This document shows, in pieces, positions 24,942 through 32,834 of a stretch of DNA of 38,122 nucleotides. Origin of the DNA: Nitrospiraceae bacterium (GTDB lineage Bacteria > Nitrospirota > Thermodesulfovibrionia > UBA6902). The DNA lies in contig QZKC01000080.1 in assembly GCA_003599425.1 (NCBI GenBank), positions 1 to 38,122 on the forward strand, in the 5' to 3' direction. The notes under the pieces are model-generated. The model saw only the letters and a list, made by a program, of their open reading frames with translations. It did not search any database and was not told the DNA's origin. Numbering within the stretch: position 1 is the stretch's first letter; every line of letters starts with the position of its first letter. Position numbers and translations under genes: made by a program.

Positions 24942-26104
24942 TGTTTCAATTCTCTGGTGTTCCTATAATAAGAAACAAGTTTGTTCATAAGTTCTTCTGT
25001 AATCACAGGACATATATAATTAGTTCCTTCCAATATTGATTTAGTATTTTCATCTTTAAATACGGGTTCTTTTCTATTTAAATATGGCACAACATCCTGA
25101 ATGCTATCTAAATAAAATTTTTCCCATTCTGTCAAAGGCTGAGACTCTATTTCATCAGGATGAACAATCTTTATGCCCGTAATATTAAAAACAGAAATAA
25201 GCGACCTCATTAATTCACCTAAAGAAGGAGGAGCCGGATTTACAATGTGATATGTCTTTCCGGATGAATCCTTTTGCAAACTACACAAAATAACGTTCAC
25301 TGCATAATCGATAGGAATGATATTCAAAGTCTTGTCCTTGTCACCCGGTATTCTTAAAGGAATATGCAATTTATCATCTATGCGCGAGACACCAGCTGTC
25401 AACGCCCGTTTGCCAGCCTTAGCTAAATCACTATTAAATAATTCAGCTAAAAAAAATATAGCCTTAATGATGCTGTAAACACCAAGGAAATTCGCTGTCT
25501 TTCCTGTCACGGAGTTGCCGACGATAATGGAAGGACGATAAACAGAAATGTTTAGAGAGCTTTTTTTACCATACTGGTCTACTAATTTTTCAGTATGGAA
25601 CTTTGATTCCTCGTAAGGATTATTGAAGCTCTGCCCAACATCCAGATCATTCTCGGAAAAAATGGGGTTGCCTTGCCCACAAATATACGCTGTACTGATA
25701 TGGTGAAAATCCGGATGCTTGAGACCTAAAGCAAAGTCCAATACATTTTTTGTCCCCTCAACATTATATTGATATAATTGATTCCTGTATGATTCAGAAA
25801 AATTAGTAAGAGCTGCGCTATGGATAACAACATCGACTTCTGATCTGAGTCGTGAAAGGATTATTGGCTCTATCCCCAGAGATTCAAATATTATATCCCC
25901 ATGGACCACTTCAACATTCTTACTTAACCTTTCGTACTCATCCTGGCTGTTAATCAGATATGCTAAACATTTTTTCAACCGTTCTTCGGCAGTATCTTGT
26001 TTATCTCTTATAAGCAATTTAAGCTTGTAGCCGCTTTTCAACAATTCATGTGCTAAATTAGAACCAACAAAACCAGTAACCCCTGTTAGAAAAACAGTTT
26101 TCAT
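24935..26104 (-). CDS. NAD(P)-dependent thioester reductase-like / extended SDR
   Basis: 389 residues. The Rossmann motif TGVTGFVG (7-14) and SDR catalytic Ser137-Tyr164-Lys168 (YEESK) are present, with the NAD_binding_4 / Lys2-CAR-R-like layout (IHSAALTNF, NVEGTKNVLDFA). That family reduces carrier-bound or CoA acyl thioesters to aldehydes or alcohols, or acts on other lipid-linked substrates. Its start overlaps the ACP stop by 4 bases (ATGA) and its end overlaps the kinase gene by 7. Directly after ACP and ketosynthase, reductive release of an acyl chain is the natural reading; the product is unknown. A plain epimerase-like SDR is the alternative. Confidence 0.85.
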   Translation of the reverse strand: MKTVFLTGVTGFVGSNLAHELLKSGYKLKLLIRDKQDTAEERLKKCLAYLINSQDEYERLSKNVEVVHGDIIFESLGIEPIILSRLRSEVDVVIHSAALTNFSESYRNQLYQYNVEGTKNVLDFALGLKHPDFHHISTAYICGQGNPIFSENDLDVGQSFNNPYEESKFHTEKLVDQYGKKSSLNISVYRPSIIVGNSVTGKTANFLGVYSIIKAIFFLAELFNSDLAKAGKRALTAGVSRIDDKLHIPLRIPGDKDKTLNIIPIDYAVNVILCSLQKDSSGKTYHIVNPAPPSLGELMRSLISVFNITGIKIVHPDEIESQPLTEWEKFYLDSIQDVVPYLNRKEPVFKDENTKSILEGTNYICPVITEELMNKLVSYYRNTRELKQW

Positions 26105-26370
26105 GCTGTTCTTTGTTGATATAACCTATTCAATATGTATTCGACCATATCATTCACTGTCTTTATCCATGCAACTTCTGATGGCGGTACTTGTATATCA
26201 AATTCATCTTCGACTGCAAATATAATTCTTAAAGAATCAAAAGAATCAATTCCCAAATCATCCTTCAGCAAAGAAGTCTTGTTTATTTCATCTTCTTCAT
26301 AGCCCAATTTGTCCGTTATAATCTGTCTTATCTTATTTTCAATAATAATTACAGTTTCATTTTTCTTCAT
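26101..26370 (-). CDS. Acyl carrier protein
   Basis: An 89-residue carrier protein with the phosphopantetheine site GIDSFDS (Ser43), in which Phe replaces the usual Leu after Ser. The acidic helix II LRIIFAVEDEF is typical. The ATG at 26370 lies just after the ketosynthase stop; an overlapping TTG at 26376 is possible. It is a dedicated carrier distinct from a housekeeping AcpP, judging by its context between a ketosynthase and a thioester reductase. It needs an Sfp- or AcpS-type transferase, which is not in this window. Confidence 0.92.
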   Translation of the reverse strand: MKKNETVIIIENKIRQIITDKLGYEEDEINKTSLLKDDLGIDSFDSLRIIFAVEDEFDIQVPPSEVAWIKTVNDMVEYILNRLYQQRTA

Positions 26371-26372
26371 GA

Positions 26373-27632
26373 TCAATTTGCACTTCTCTTGTCAATAAAT
26401 CTGCTAAAGATAAGGCTCGCATTATTGTTGCCGACTCCACATGAATTCAACAAAACGCTGTTCAGTCTCGCCTTCCTTGCTTTATTTGGCACATAGTCTA
26501 AATCGCAATCAGGATCAGGACTACTGTAATTTATTGTAGGCGGAATAACGTTATTCTCCAAAGCAAGAATACAGGAAACCGCTTCGAGAGCTCCTGAAGC
26601 CCCAACTGCGTGTCCTATCATCGATTTAATAGAACTAACAGGAATATTATATGCGGCTTCATTGAATACTCTTTTTATACTTTGAGTCTCAGCCTTGTCA
26701 TAAAGTTGTGTGGCATTGCCATATGCGCTTATGTAATCTATGTCCTGCGGTTGCATTTCTGCATCATCAATTGCTGCCTTCATTACTTTTCCATTCTCTA
26801 TACCGCCAGGTTCAGGAAGTATCATGTGGTATGAACCGCAGTTTGTGGCGTAACCAGCGATTTCGGCATAAACATAAGCATTTCTTTTTATTGCATGTGT
26901 CAGTTCTTCAACTATAAGCACAGATCCTCCCTCACCAAGTACAAACCCGTCCCTTTCTTTATCATACGGCCTGCATGCTGTTTGAGGGGAACTGTTTCCC
27001 CTTGATAACAACTGCAAGTTACAAAAAGAGGCGAATGTTATCGGACTGATCGGTGCTTCTACCCCTCCGGCAAAAATAATATCTGCTTCATTATTTTGAA
27101 TAAAACTGAATGCCTGACCAATCGCGTTCGCTCCTGATGCGCATGCGTTAGAAACAACCAGATTCAATCCTGTAATGCCATACGTCATTGCAATATGGCT
27201 TGTTACAGAATTTGATGTAACTTTTGGAACTGTTAAAGGATCTACTCTGTTTAATTTTCCTTGACATCTGGCAATTATTTGAGACTCATGAAATAATACT
27301 CCTCCAAATACTGACCCAACAATAATACCGATTCTATCTCTGTTTTCTTTTTCAAGATTCAGGGAGGAATCATCCAGAGCCATTCTTGACGCAGCCAAAC
27401 CCAAATGTACAAATCTGTCAACTTTCCTTGCTAATTTCTTATCCATGTAATTCAACGGATCAAAATCAATAGATTGAGCAGCAATCTTAGAACTTAATTC
27501 AGATGTATCAAAGCTCATTATCAAATCAACACCGGATTTGCCATTTATCAAGGCATTCCAGAATTCATCCTTGCCGATGCCGTTCGGCGCCACAACACCC
27601 AATCCTGTTATAACGACCCTACGTTTTTTCAT
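26373..27632 (-). CDS. FabF-like beta-ketoacyl-ACP synthase with Cys-Tyr-His site
   Basis: A 419-residue thiolase-fold ketosynthase. The nucleophile is Cys164 in SNACASGANAI, and the second histidine is His341 in SMIGHAVGASGA. The first histidine, normally in NAHGT, is replaced: the sequence reads ISAYGNATQLYDKAE, placing Tyr304 there. The C-terminal GFGGTN loop is also altered to GVGNNN. Both changes are unusual for FabF and suggest a specialised enzyme or altered decarboxylation. I start at ATG 27632 (MKKRR), since the longer frame begins with TTG. ACP follows within 2 bases. The gene is AT-richer than the housekeeping genes around it, consistent with transfer. Confidence 0.92.
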   Translation of the reverse strand: MKKRRVVITGLGVVAPNGIGKDEFWNALINGKSGVDLIMSFDTSELSSKIAAQSIDFDPLNYMDKKLARKVDRFVHLGLAASRMALDDSSLNLEKENRDRIGIIVGSVFGGVLFHESQIIARCQGKLNRVDPLTVPKVTSNSVTSHIAMTYGITGLNLVVSNACASGANAIGQAFSFIQNNEADIIFAGGVEAPISPITFASFCNLQLLSRGNSSPQTACRPYDKERDGFVLGEGGSVLIVEELTHAIKRNAYVYAEIAGYATNCGSYHMILPEPGGIENGKVMKAAIDDAEMQPQDIDYISAYGNATQLYDKAETQSIKRVFNEAAYNIPVSSIKSMIGHAVGASGALEAVSCILALENNVIPPTINYSSPDPDCDLDYVPNKARKARLNSVLLNSCGVGNNNASLIFSRFIDKRSAN

Positions 27633-27647
27633 AATCAATTTTCATAA

Positions 27648-27863
27648 TTAATACGTTTTTGTCCCGCAACAATCATTAAAAGAATCTGGCTGGCGCGGAT
27701 AGACAGATAGGATCAATAGCGTGCCGTCAATACTTAGTGCAGAAAAAAAATCAGTGGAAAATTTCACTACAGTTTTGATTTGCTTATTTAATATCAGGGA
27801 ATCAATTAAATCTATAATGTATGTCATTAATGAGATTTCCTCATTTTGTTTTCCAAGATGCAA
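27648..27863 (-). CDS. Small hypothetical ORF at the head of the ketosynthase operon
   Basis: 71 codons from TTG 27863, or 59 from ATG 27827 (MTYIIDLIDSLI). The sequence IIDLIDSLILNK...VVKFSTDFFSALSIDGTLLILSVYP has a regular helix-strand pattern and faintly resembles the C-terminal part of DUF835-type domains found beside sensor kinases. It ends 15 bases before the ketosynthase start and lies downstream of a plausible promoter, so it would be first in the operon. It may be a real small protein, a leader ORF, or the remnant of a larger one. Confidence 0.4.
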   Translation of the reverse strand: MHLGKQNEEISLMTYIIDLIDSLILNKQIKTVVKFSTDFFSALSIDGTLLILSVYPRQPDSFNDCCGTKTY

Positions 27864-27896
27864 CGATTAATTTATAGTCTCATTAGAAGTCCAAAT

Positions 27897-27925
27897 ATTA
27901 TAAAGCTTATTTTACAACTTTTAAA
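27897..27925 (-). promoter_or_regulatory. Candidate promoter of the ketosynthase operon
   Basis: On the minus strand TTTAAA (27925-27920), a 17-base spacer and TATAAT (27902-27897) precede the small ORF. The -10 is perfect but the region is very AT-rich, so chance matches are likely. Confidence 0.4.
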
Positions 27926-28063
27926 GTAATTAATATTAAGCTATCTTACAGTGTTTTAATTTTTAACAAATTAGAGAACTAAAAATCAAGGATATCATGC
28001 CAATAAATCAATTTCTTTACCTTTATTTGTTAATATAGAAACTTCTATTCTTTTTTTATATAA

Positions 28064-28090
28064 ATGTATTAATATTAATTACTAATACAT
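28064..28090 (+). promoter_or_regulatory. Inverted repeat just upstream of the selenoprotein start
   Basis: ATGTATTA (28064-28071) and TAATACAT (28083-28090) form a perfect 8-bp inverted pair with an 11-base gap, ending 4 bases before GAGGAG. A TATATAAAT box lies just before it. Operator or mRNA hairpin are both possible. The rest of 27926-28063 shows nothing clear. Confidence 0.35.
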
Positions 28091-28108
28091 CTGCGAGGAG
28101 AAATTGAT

Positions 28109-28276
28109 ATGAAATGCAAGAAATGTAACGGGAAGCTTGATATCAGAATCGGCTGAAGGTCAGTCCAGTTGGTCTGCATGGAGTGCAGCCGGATTTTCTC
28201 ACTGGATGAATATATCGATGAATTAGATGCAAACACCTGGGAGAAATTATCGAATCGTTCTTGCGACAGGTTATAG
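28109..28276 (+). CDS. Dual-CxxC small selenoprotein (TGA read as selenocysteine)
   Basis: 55 residues if the in-frame TGA at 28154-28156 is read as selenocysteine (residue 16). GAGGAG (28095-28100) lies 8 bases before the ATG. The protein has CKKC at 3-6, Sec16 in IGUR, CMEC at 23-26, then FSLDEYIDELDANTWEKL and a final CDRL. This matches my recollection of the small 'dual CXXC motif (seleno)protein' family, in which the Sec position can be Cys. A SECIS-like hairpin follows the TGA directly. An ordinary gene caller would miss it because the TGA splits it. The role is unknown, with a redox or metal site likely. The alternative is a nonsense-mutated Cys form. Confidence 0.75.
28157..28190 (+). 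promoter_or_regulatory. Bacterial SECIS-like stem-loop
   Basis: Directly after the TGA, pairs C28161-G85, A62-T84, T64-A82, C65-G81, C66-G80, A67-T79, G68-C77 and T69-G76 (last two digits of 281xx) enclose the hexaloop TGGTCT. There is one G-G mismatch and a bulged A. The loop is nearly the AGGTCT loop of the E. coli fdhF SECIS, and it sits 13 bases after the TGA. Confidence 0.65.
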
Positions 28277-28348
28277 AAATATGTCTATGATCATTTCCAT
28301 GCTTTGATCTTCCTGTCTCACATTTGTAAAATAATTTCCTTTAGTCTA

Positions 28349-28378
28349 TTGACAATTAAAAGTATTTTTCAGTATCAT
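28349..28378 (+). promoter_or_regulatory. Sigma-70 promoter of rplM-rpsI
   Basis: TTGACA (28349-28354), an 18-base spacer and TATCAT (28373-28378) lie about 43 bases before the rplM start codon. Confidence 0.6.
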
Positions 28379-28420
28379 GTAATGTTTCTGCGTAATAATC
28401 TTTTTTCTGAAAGAGGAAAC

Positions 28421-28852
28421 ATGAAGACTTTATCCGCAAAGAGTAAAGACGTTGTAAAAAAATGGCATATAGTTGATGCCGATGGAATGGTTGTAGGACG
28501 GCTCGCATCAAAAGTGGCAACCATACTGCGGGGGAAAAACAAACCAATATTTACTCCCCATGCAGATACTGGAGACTTTGTGATCGTTGTCAACGCTGCC
28601 AAAGTGCGTTTTACAGGAAACAAACTCGACAATAAAATATACTATCACCATTCAGGGTATCCCGGGGGATTGAAAGAAAAAACTGCAAGGAATGTTATGA
28701 AAGATTCTCCTGAAGATATAATAATGCTGGCGGTCAGAGGAATGCTTCCCAAAAACAGACTGGGCAGGCAGCAGTTAAAAAAACTGAAAGTCTACAGCGG
28801 GCCTGAACATCCGCATAAAGCACAGAACCCTGAAATGTTAACTTTGAATTAG
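28421..28852 (+). CDS. rplM: 50S ribosomal protein L13
   Basis: 143 residues, the normal length for L13. [25 protein letters not shown], the [13 protein letters not shown] block, [23 protein letters not shown] and [14 protein letters not shown] are all classic L13. The ATG at 28421 with AAGAGG 5 bases upstream is chosen; the open frame extends 39 codons further up but through the promoter region. rpsI follows after 19 bases, the near-universal rplM-rpsI pair. Confidence 0.98.
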   Translation: MKTLSAKSKDVVKKWHIVDADGMVVGRLASKVATILRGKNKPIFTPHADTGDFVIVVNAAKVRFTGNKLDNKIYYHHSGYPGGLKEKTARNVMKDSPEDIIMLAVRGMLPKNRLGRQQLKKLKVYSGPEHPHKAQNPEMLTLN

Positions 28853-28871
28853 TACAAGGAGCTTCAACTAT

Positions 28872-29264
28872 ATGGCAGAAATTCAATATAACGCAACTGG
28901 CAGAAGGAAAACCTCAATTGCCCAGGTATTCATAAAACCCGGCACTGGCAACATTACTGTTAACAAAAAGCCCCTCAATGAATATTTTCCCTATGAAACC
29001 ATGAAAATGATCATCCAGCAACCCCTGAACGTTGTCGGGGTCAACGGGAAATATGACCTTACTATAAGAGTTAATGGAGGCGGGGTAACAGGCCAGGCGT
29101 CTGCCATAAGACATGGCATTTCACGCGTACTCATATTGGTCAACTCGGATTTCAGAGGGAAACTAAAAAAAGAAGGTTTCCTGACGAGAGATCCAAGGGT
29201 TGTTGAGAGAAAGAAATACGGGCAAAAGGGCGCAAGAAAACGCTTCCAGTTCTCAAAGAGATAA
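28872..29264 (+). CDS. rpsI: 30S ribosomal protein S9
   Basis: 130 residues ending in KKYGQKGARKRFQFSKR, the conserved S9 tail whose terminal Arg contacts P-site tRNA. ATGRRKTSIAQVFIKPG and the GGGVTGQASAIRHGISR block are also diagnostic. AAGGAG precedes the ATG. It is cotranscribed with rplM, and argC begins 84 bases downstream on the same strand. Confidence 0.98.
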   Translation: MAEIQYNATGRRKTSIAQVFIKPGTGNITVNKKPLNEYFPYETMKMIIQQPLNVVGVNGKYDLTIRVNGGGVTGQASAIRHGISRVLILVNSDFRGKLKKEGFLTRDPRVVERKKYGQKGARKRFQFSKR

Positions 29265-29348
29265 TTAAAAAGTTCGTGAAGAAGGATTTCATGAAGCCAA
29301 TACATAAAACCCTTCAGAGCTTTTTTATATTTACCACCAACATATTCA

Positions 29349-30407
29349 ATGGCTAAACCACTTCTTGAAGTTGCCATATTGGGAGGAAGCGGATATACCG
29401 GTTCTGAACTCCTCAGATTGCTTCTGTCCCATCCCCACGTAAAAGTAACAGCCGTTACATCAGAACGATCATCAGGCACTCCTGTTGCAGATTTATTTCT
29501 TCATCTCAGAAATACTGATTTGAGATTCGAGCCTCTTGACTTGAGGGCTTTAGCAAAGAAAGCAGACCTTTTTTTCCTATGTCTCCCTCATAAGACGTCA
29601 CAGGAAACCGCTGCTTTTCTTTTTAACGCAGGCAAAAAAATTATTGACCTTTCAGCAGATTACAGAATAAAAGACCCTAAGGTATACCGGGAATGGTATA
29701 ACACGCCACATTTATTTCATTCACTCCTGAAGAAAGCTGTATACGGACTTCCAGAAGTTTACCGGGAACAGATCAGGAAGGCATCGATCATAGCAAACCC
29801 CGGCTGTTATCCGATGAGCGCTATCCTTGGACTTGCTCCGATAATTAGAAAGAACTTTGTCGATCCCAATACAATTATCATAGATTCAAAGTCCGGCACA
29901 TCCGGTGCTGGAAGAAGTCCCTCTCAACCATTCATGTTTTGCGAAGTGAACGAATCGGTAAAGGCTTACGCCGTTACAAGCCACCGTCATACACCTGAAA
30001 TTGAACAGGAACTCCGCTCCATATCCAGAAAAAAAGTAAATATCGTCTTTACCCCCCATCTCATGCCAATGGACAGGGGGATTCTCAGCACCATTTATAT
30101 TCGGACCAGCAAAAAAATCGATCTTCAGAAGGTACAAAATCTCTATCAGGATTTTTACCGGGACAAACCGTTCGTAAGGGTTCTTGGAAATGGCATCTAT
30201 CCCGCAACAAAAGCCGTAAAGGGAAGCAACTTCTGTGATATTTCGGTATTTCTTAATAAACGTTCCTCTCAAGGGCAGACACTGATCATAGTTAGTGCAA
30301 TAGATAACCTCCTCAAGGGAGCGTCCGGTACAGCGGTGCAGAACATGAACATTATGTATGGATTTGATGAAACTGCCGGCCTTTTAAACGCTCCGCATTT
30401 CCCCTGA
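29349..30407 (+). CDS. argC: N-acetyl-gamma-glutamyl-phosphate reductase
   Basis: Third step of arginine synthesis, NADPH-dependent reduction of N-acetylglutamyl phosphate. The 352-residue protein has the nucleotide loop GGSGYTGSELLRLL near 12-25, catalytic Cys153 in NPGCYPM, and SGTSGAGR and HRHTPEIEQEL downstream. The start ATG has no obvious ribosome site, so it may rely on readthrough from rpsI or another promoter in the 84-base gap. Its stop overlaps the argJ ATG by one base (TGATG). Confidence 0.97.
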   Translation: MAKPLLEVAILGGSGYTGSELLRLLLSHPHVKVTAVTSERSSGTPVADLFLHLRNTDLRFEPLDLRALAKKADLFFLCLPHKTSQETAAFLFNAGKKIIDLSADYRIKDPKVYREWYNTPHLFHSLLKKAVYGLPEVYREQIRKASIIANPGCYPMSAILGLAPIIRKNFVDPNTIIIDSKSGTSGAGRSPSQPFMFCEVNESVKAYAVTSHRHTPEIEQELRSISRKKVNIVFTPHLMPMDRGILSTIYIRTSKKIDLQKVQNLYQDFYRDKPFVRVLGNGIYPATKAVKGSNFCDISVFLNKRSSQGQTLIIVSAIDNLLKGASGTAVQNMNIMYGFDETAGLLNAPHFP

Positions 30408-31597
30408 TGCCCAGGCATTCTGTCATTGTTCCTGGATTCAGTTTTTCCGGCATCCCTGCAGGAATAAAGAAATCAGGAGCGCTTGATCTTGCCCTGATAT
30501 TCTCTGAAAAACCGGCAACCACTGCTGGATCTTTTACTACAAATAAAATAAAAGCTGCACCAGTGAAGCTCTCCATGAAACAGATATCAGCACATCAAGG
30601 CCAGGCAATTATTATAAATAGCGGCAACGCAAACGCCTGCACTGGGAATGGAGGATATAAAAACGCTCAGGGAATGGCGAGAATGACTGCAAAAGCTCTC
30701 GGGATATCTTCCAGCCTCGTATATGTTTCATCAACTGGTGTTATCGGCAGGCCGCTTCCAATAGAAAAGATCAGAAAAGCCATCCCGCATCTTACAGGCA
30801 AGTTATCTCCTTTCGATCTGGACAAGGTTGCTTCATCAATAATGACAACCGATACATTTGCTAAAATTTACTCGAAAAAAATACGGATAGGGACAAACAC
30901 AGGTACCATGGCGGGCATAGCAAAAGGCGCCGGCATGATATGCCCGAACATGGCAACAATGCTCTGTTTCATAATGACAGATATAGCCATAACTCCTCAC
31001 GCTCTCACTTCAGCTCTCGGAGATGCCGTGAAAGAGTCATTTAACAGGATCTCCATTGATAATGATATGAGCACGAATGATACTGTGATGATCATGGCAA
31101 ATGGATTACTGAAAAATAAACCCCTTTCAAAGAACTCACCTTTCTTTAAAGCTTTTACAGATGGTTTATGTGACCTGACACATAAGCTATCTAAAATGAT
31201 CGTTACGGATGGTGAAGGCGCCACAAAATTTATTGAGATTACGATTACCGGAGCACGTACGGAAACAGATGCAGAGATCATTGCCAGGTCAGTCGCCAAT
31301 TCCATGCTCGTCAAAACTGCTATATACGGCAGAGACCCAAACTGGGGGCGGATTATAGCAGCCGTAGGTTATTCCGGCATTCAGGTCATCGAAAAGAAAA
31401 TCGATATCTACCTCAACAGGATCAAACTCGTCAACAAGGGCACAGGCACAGGCAAGGAATCCATTGCCACACATCAACTTGCACGTAAGAATATTTCTAT
31501 ATTGATCGATCTGGGGTTAGGGAGAAAAAGCGCAAAAGCTCTTACTTGTGATATGACGGAAAAATATGTTCAGATAAATGCACATTATACGACTTGA
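30407..31597 (+). CDS. argJ: Glutamate N-acetyltransferase / amino-acid N-acetyltransferase
   Basis: Transfers acetyl from N-acetylornithine to glutamate (cyclic arginine pathway); bifunctional forms also use acetyl-CoA. The 396-residue precursor self-cleaves before Thr184 in CPNMATML, giving alpha and beta chains. NSGNANACTG, SSTGVIG, GEGATKF, YGRDPNWGR and the C-terminal NAHYTT are visible. It is translationally coupled to argC. Whether it also performs the acetyl-CoA reaction cannot be read from the sequence. Confidence 0.97.
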   Translation: MPRHSVIVPGFSFSGIPAGIKKSGALDLALIFSEKPATTAGSFTTNKIKAAPVKLSMKQISAHQGQAIIINSGNANACTGNGGYKNAQGMARMTAKALGISSSLVYVSSTGVIGRPLPIEKIRKAIPHLTGKLSPFDLDKVASSIMTTDTFAKIYSKKIRIGTNTGTMAGIAKGAGMICPNMATMLCFIMTDIAITPHALTSALGDAVKESFNRISIDNDMSTNDTVMIMANGLLKNKPLSKNSPFFKAFTDGLCDLTHKLSKMIVTDGEGATKFIEITITGARTETDAEIIARSVANSMLVKTAIYGRDPNWGRIIAAVGYSGIQVIEKKIDIYLNRIKLVNKGTGTGKESIATHQLARKNISILIDLGLGRKSAKALTCDMTEKYVQINAHYTT

Positions 31598-31627
31598 CGG
31601 TAAATTGCAATAATGTGATTCCGTTAC

Positions 31628-31656
31628 TTGACACAAGCCACGCACTTATATATTGT
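31628..31656 (+). promoter_or_regulatory. Sigma-70 promoter of the LysM gene
   Basis: TTGACA (31628-31633), then 17 bases to TATTGT (31651-31656), or 15 to TATATT. AGGAG at 31677-31681 is the ribosome site of the LysM gene. Confidence 0.55.
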
Positions 31657-31688
31657 AAGTTATATTTTATAATTTTAGGAGATTTGAT

Positions 31689-32753
31689 ATGAAGAAAATA
31701 TATCTTATTTTGTCAGTTGCAATGTTAGCTTGCATAGTCCCTGGTTATGCCCAGAAAACCCTATCAGAAGAATATATAATTCAGGAGAAAGATACGCTTT
31801 GGGATATCTCCGATTCAAAATTCCAGGATCCATTCCTATGGCCCAAACTCTGGAATGTCAATCCTCATATTAATAATCCCGATCTGATATATCCAGGCGT
31901 CAAGATCATTATCCCCTCAAGAGAAGAGTTGATGCAACAGATTACCCCTCCCACAGTTGCCACCGAAAAAATTAAACTTCCTCTGAGAAAAGAAATGCTC
32001 CCAACAACAGAAAGTGTTTCGACGACCGTGGGAAAAACGGAAAAACTTCCCGCAGAAAAGCATAAAAAATATTTGATTGATAAAAACCTCTATTTATCTC
32101 TTGGGTGGATATCTGATAAATTTCCCGGCATAGGTAAAATAGTCTCAACGCCTTCCGGACGCGAGATCACAGGGAAAGATGACATTGTATATGTCGAAGT
32201 TTCACCAGCAAAGATTCTTTCAGGCACTGGCCAGCCATCTTTAATTATTGCCCGTGATGAAAGCTCAAAAAGCCATTATTTGATAATACGTGACATTAAA
32301 ACAGTTAAACATCCTGTATCAGGTTATAAAGTGGGTCATTTGATACGGGTGGCCGGGGTTTTAGAAATTATCGGTACTGACAGTGGAACTTCCAAGGCCA
32401 GGATACTTCGCTCCTTTGAAGACATCCAGGTTGGTGATGGGCTTATTCCATATAAAGAGACCGATCCCCCTGTCGCTCCGGAATCTGCCAGAACTCCAAA
32501 GATACAAGGTCATATTATCGAGTCACTTTTTACAAAAGAACTTTCCGCAGAAGGAGATATTGTCTTTATTGACAAGGGACAGAATGACGGACTTCAGGCT
32601 GGCGATGTTTTGTCAGTTTTTTCAGGTTCCCCGGTAGAAAAAGTTATTGGAAATGTACAGATCGTATCGTTACAGCCCACTACATCCGCTGCTCTTATTA
32701 TTAAAAGTGATGGAGAAATAATATCCGGATTGAAGCTGGGCCAGAAGGAATAA
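31689..32753 (+). CDS. Exported LysM-domain protein
   Basis: 354 residues with a signal peptide (about 1-21, cleavage near GYAQ). A LysM domain follows (about 28-75: YIIQEKDTLWDISDSKFQDPFLWPKLW...LIYPGVKIIIPS), then a linker and a long C-terminal region of mainly beta character (about 130-350) with two similar-looking sections. LysM binds peptidoglycan glycan strands, so a periplasmic wall-associated role is likely. Proteins of this layout are common in Nitrospirota and Deltaproteobacteria without an assigned function. It has its own promoter and a shared terminator with rpoD. Confidence 0.9.
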   Translation: MKKIYLILSVAMLACIVPGYAQKTLSEEYIIQEKDTLWDISDSKFQDPFLWPKLWNVNPHINNPDLIYPGVKIIIPSREELMQQITPPTVATEKIKLPLRKEMLPTTESVSTTVGKTEKLPAEKHKKYLIDKNLYLSLGWISDKFPGIGKIVSTPSGREITGKDDIVYVEVSPAKILSGTGQPSLIIARDESSKSHYLIIRDIKTVKHPVSGYKVGHLIRVAGVLEIIGTDSGTSKARILRSFEDIQVGDGLIPYKETDPPVAPESARTPKIQGHIIESLFTKELSAEGDIVFIDKGQNDGLQAGDVLSVFSGSPVEKVIGNVQIVSLQPTTSAALIIKSDGEIISGLKLGQKE

Positions 32754-32772
32754 TTAATAACTTTCTCTAAAA

Positions 32773-32811
32773 AAGACTCCCTGTGTCAAGTAGAACACAG
32801 GGAGTCTTATT
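32773..32811. terminator. Bidirectional terminator between the LysM gene and rpoD
   Basis: AAGACTCCCTGTGT (32773-32786) pairs perfectly with ACACAGGGAGTCTT (32795-32808) around an 8-base loop, with A and T runs on either side. It serves the convergent LysM gene and rpoD. Confidence 0.9.
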
Positions 32812-32834
32812 ACTTTCAAAATATAAAATCTTGT

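Noticed and set aside
28304-28420. N-terminal extension of rplM
   Set aside because: The 39 extra codons overlap a sigma-70 promoter and are not L13-like.
28991-29479. 162-codon antisense ORF over rpsI and argC
   Set aside because: Lies opposite two certain genes and has no family features.
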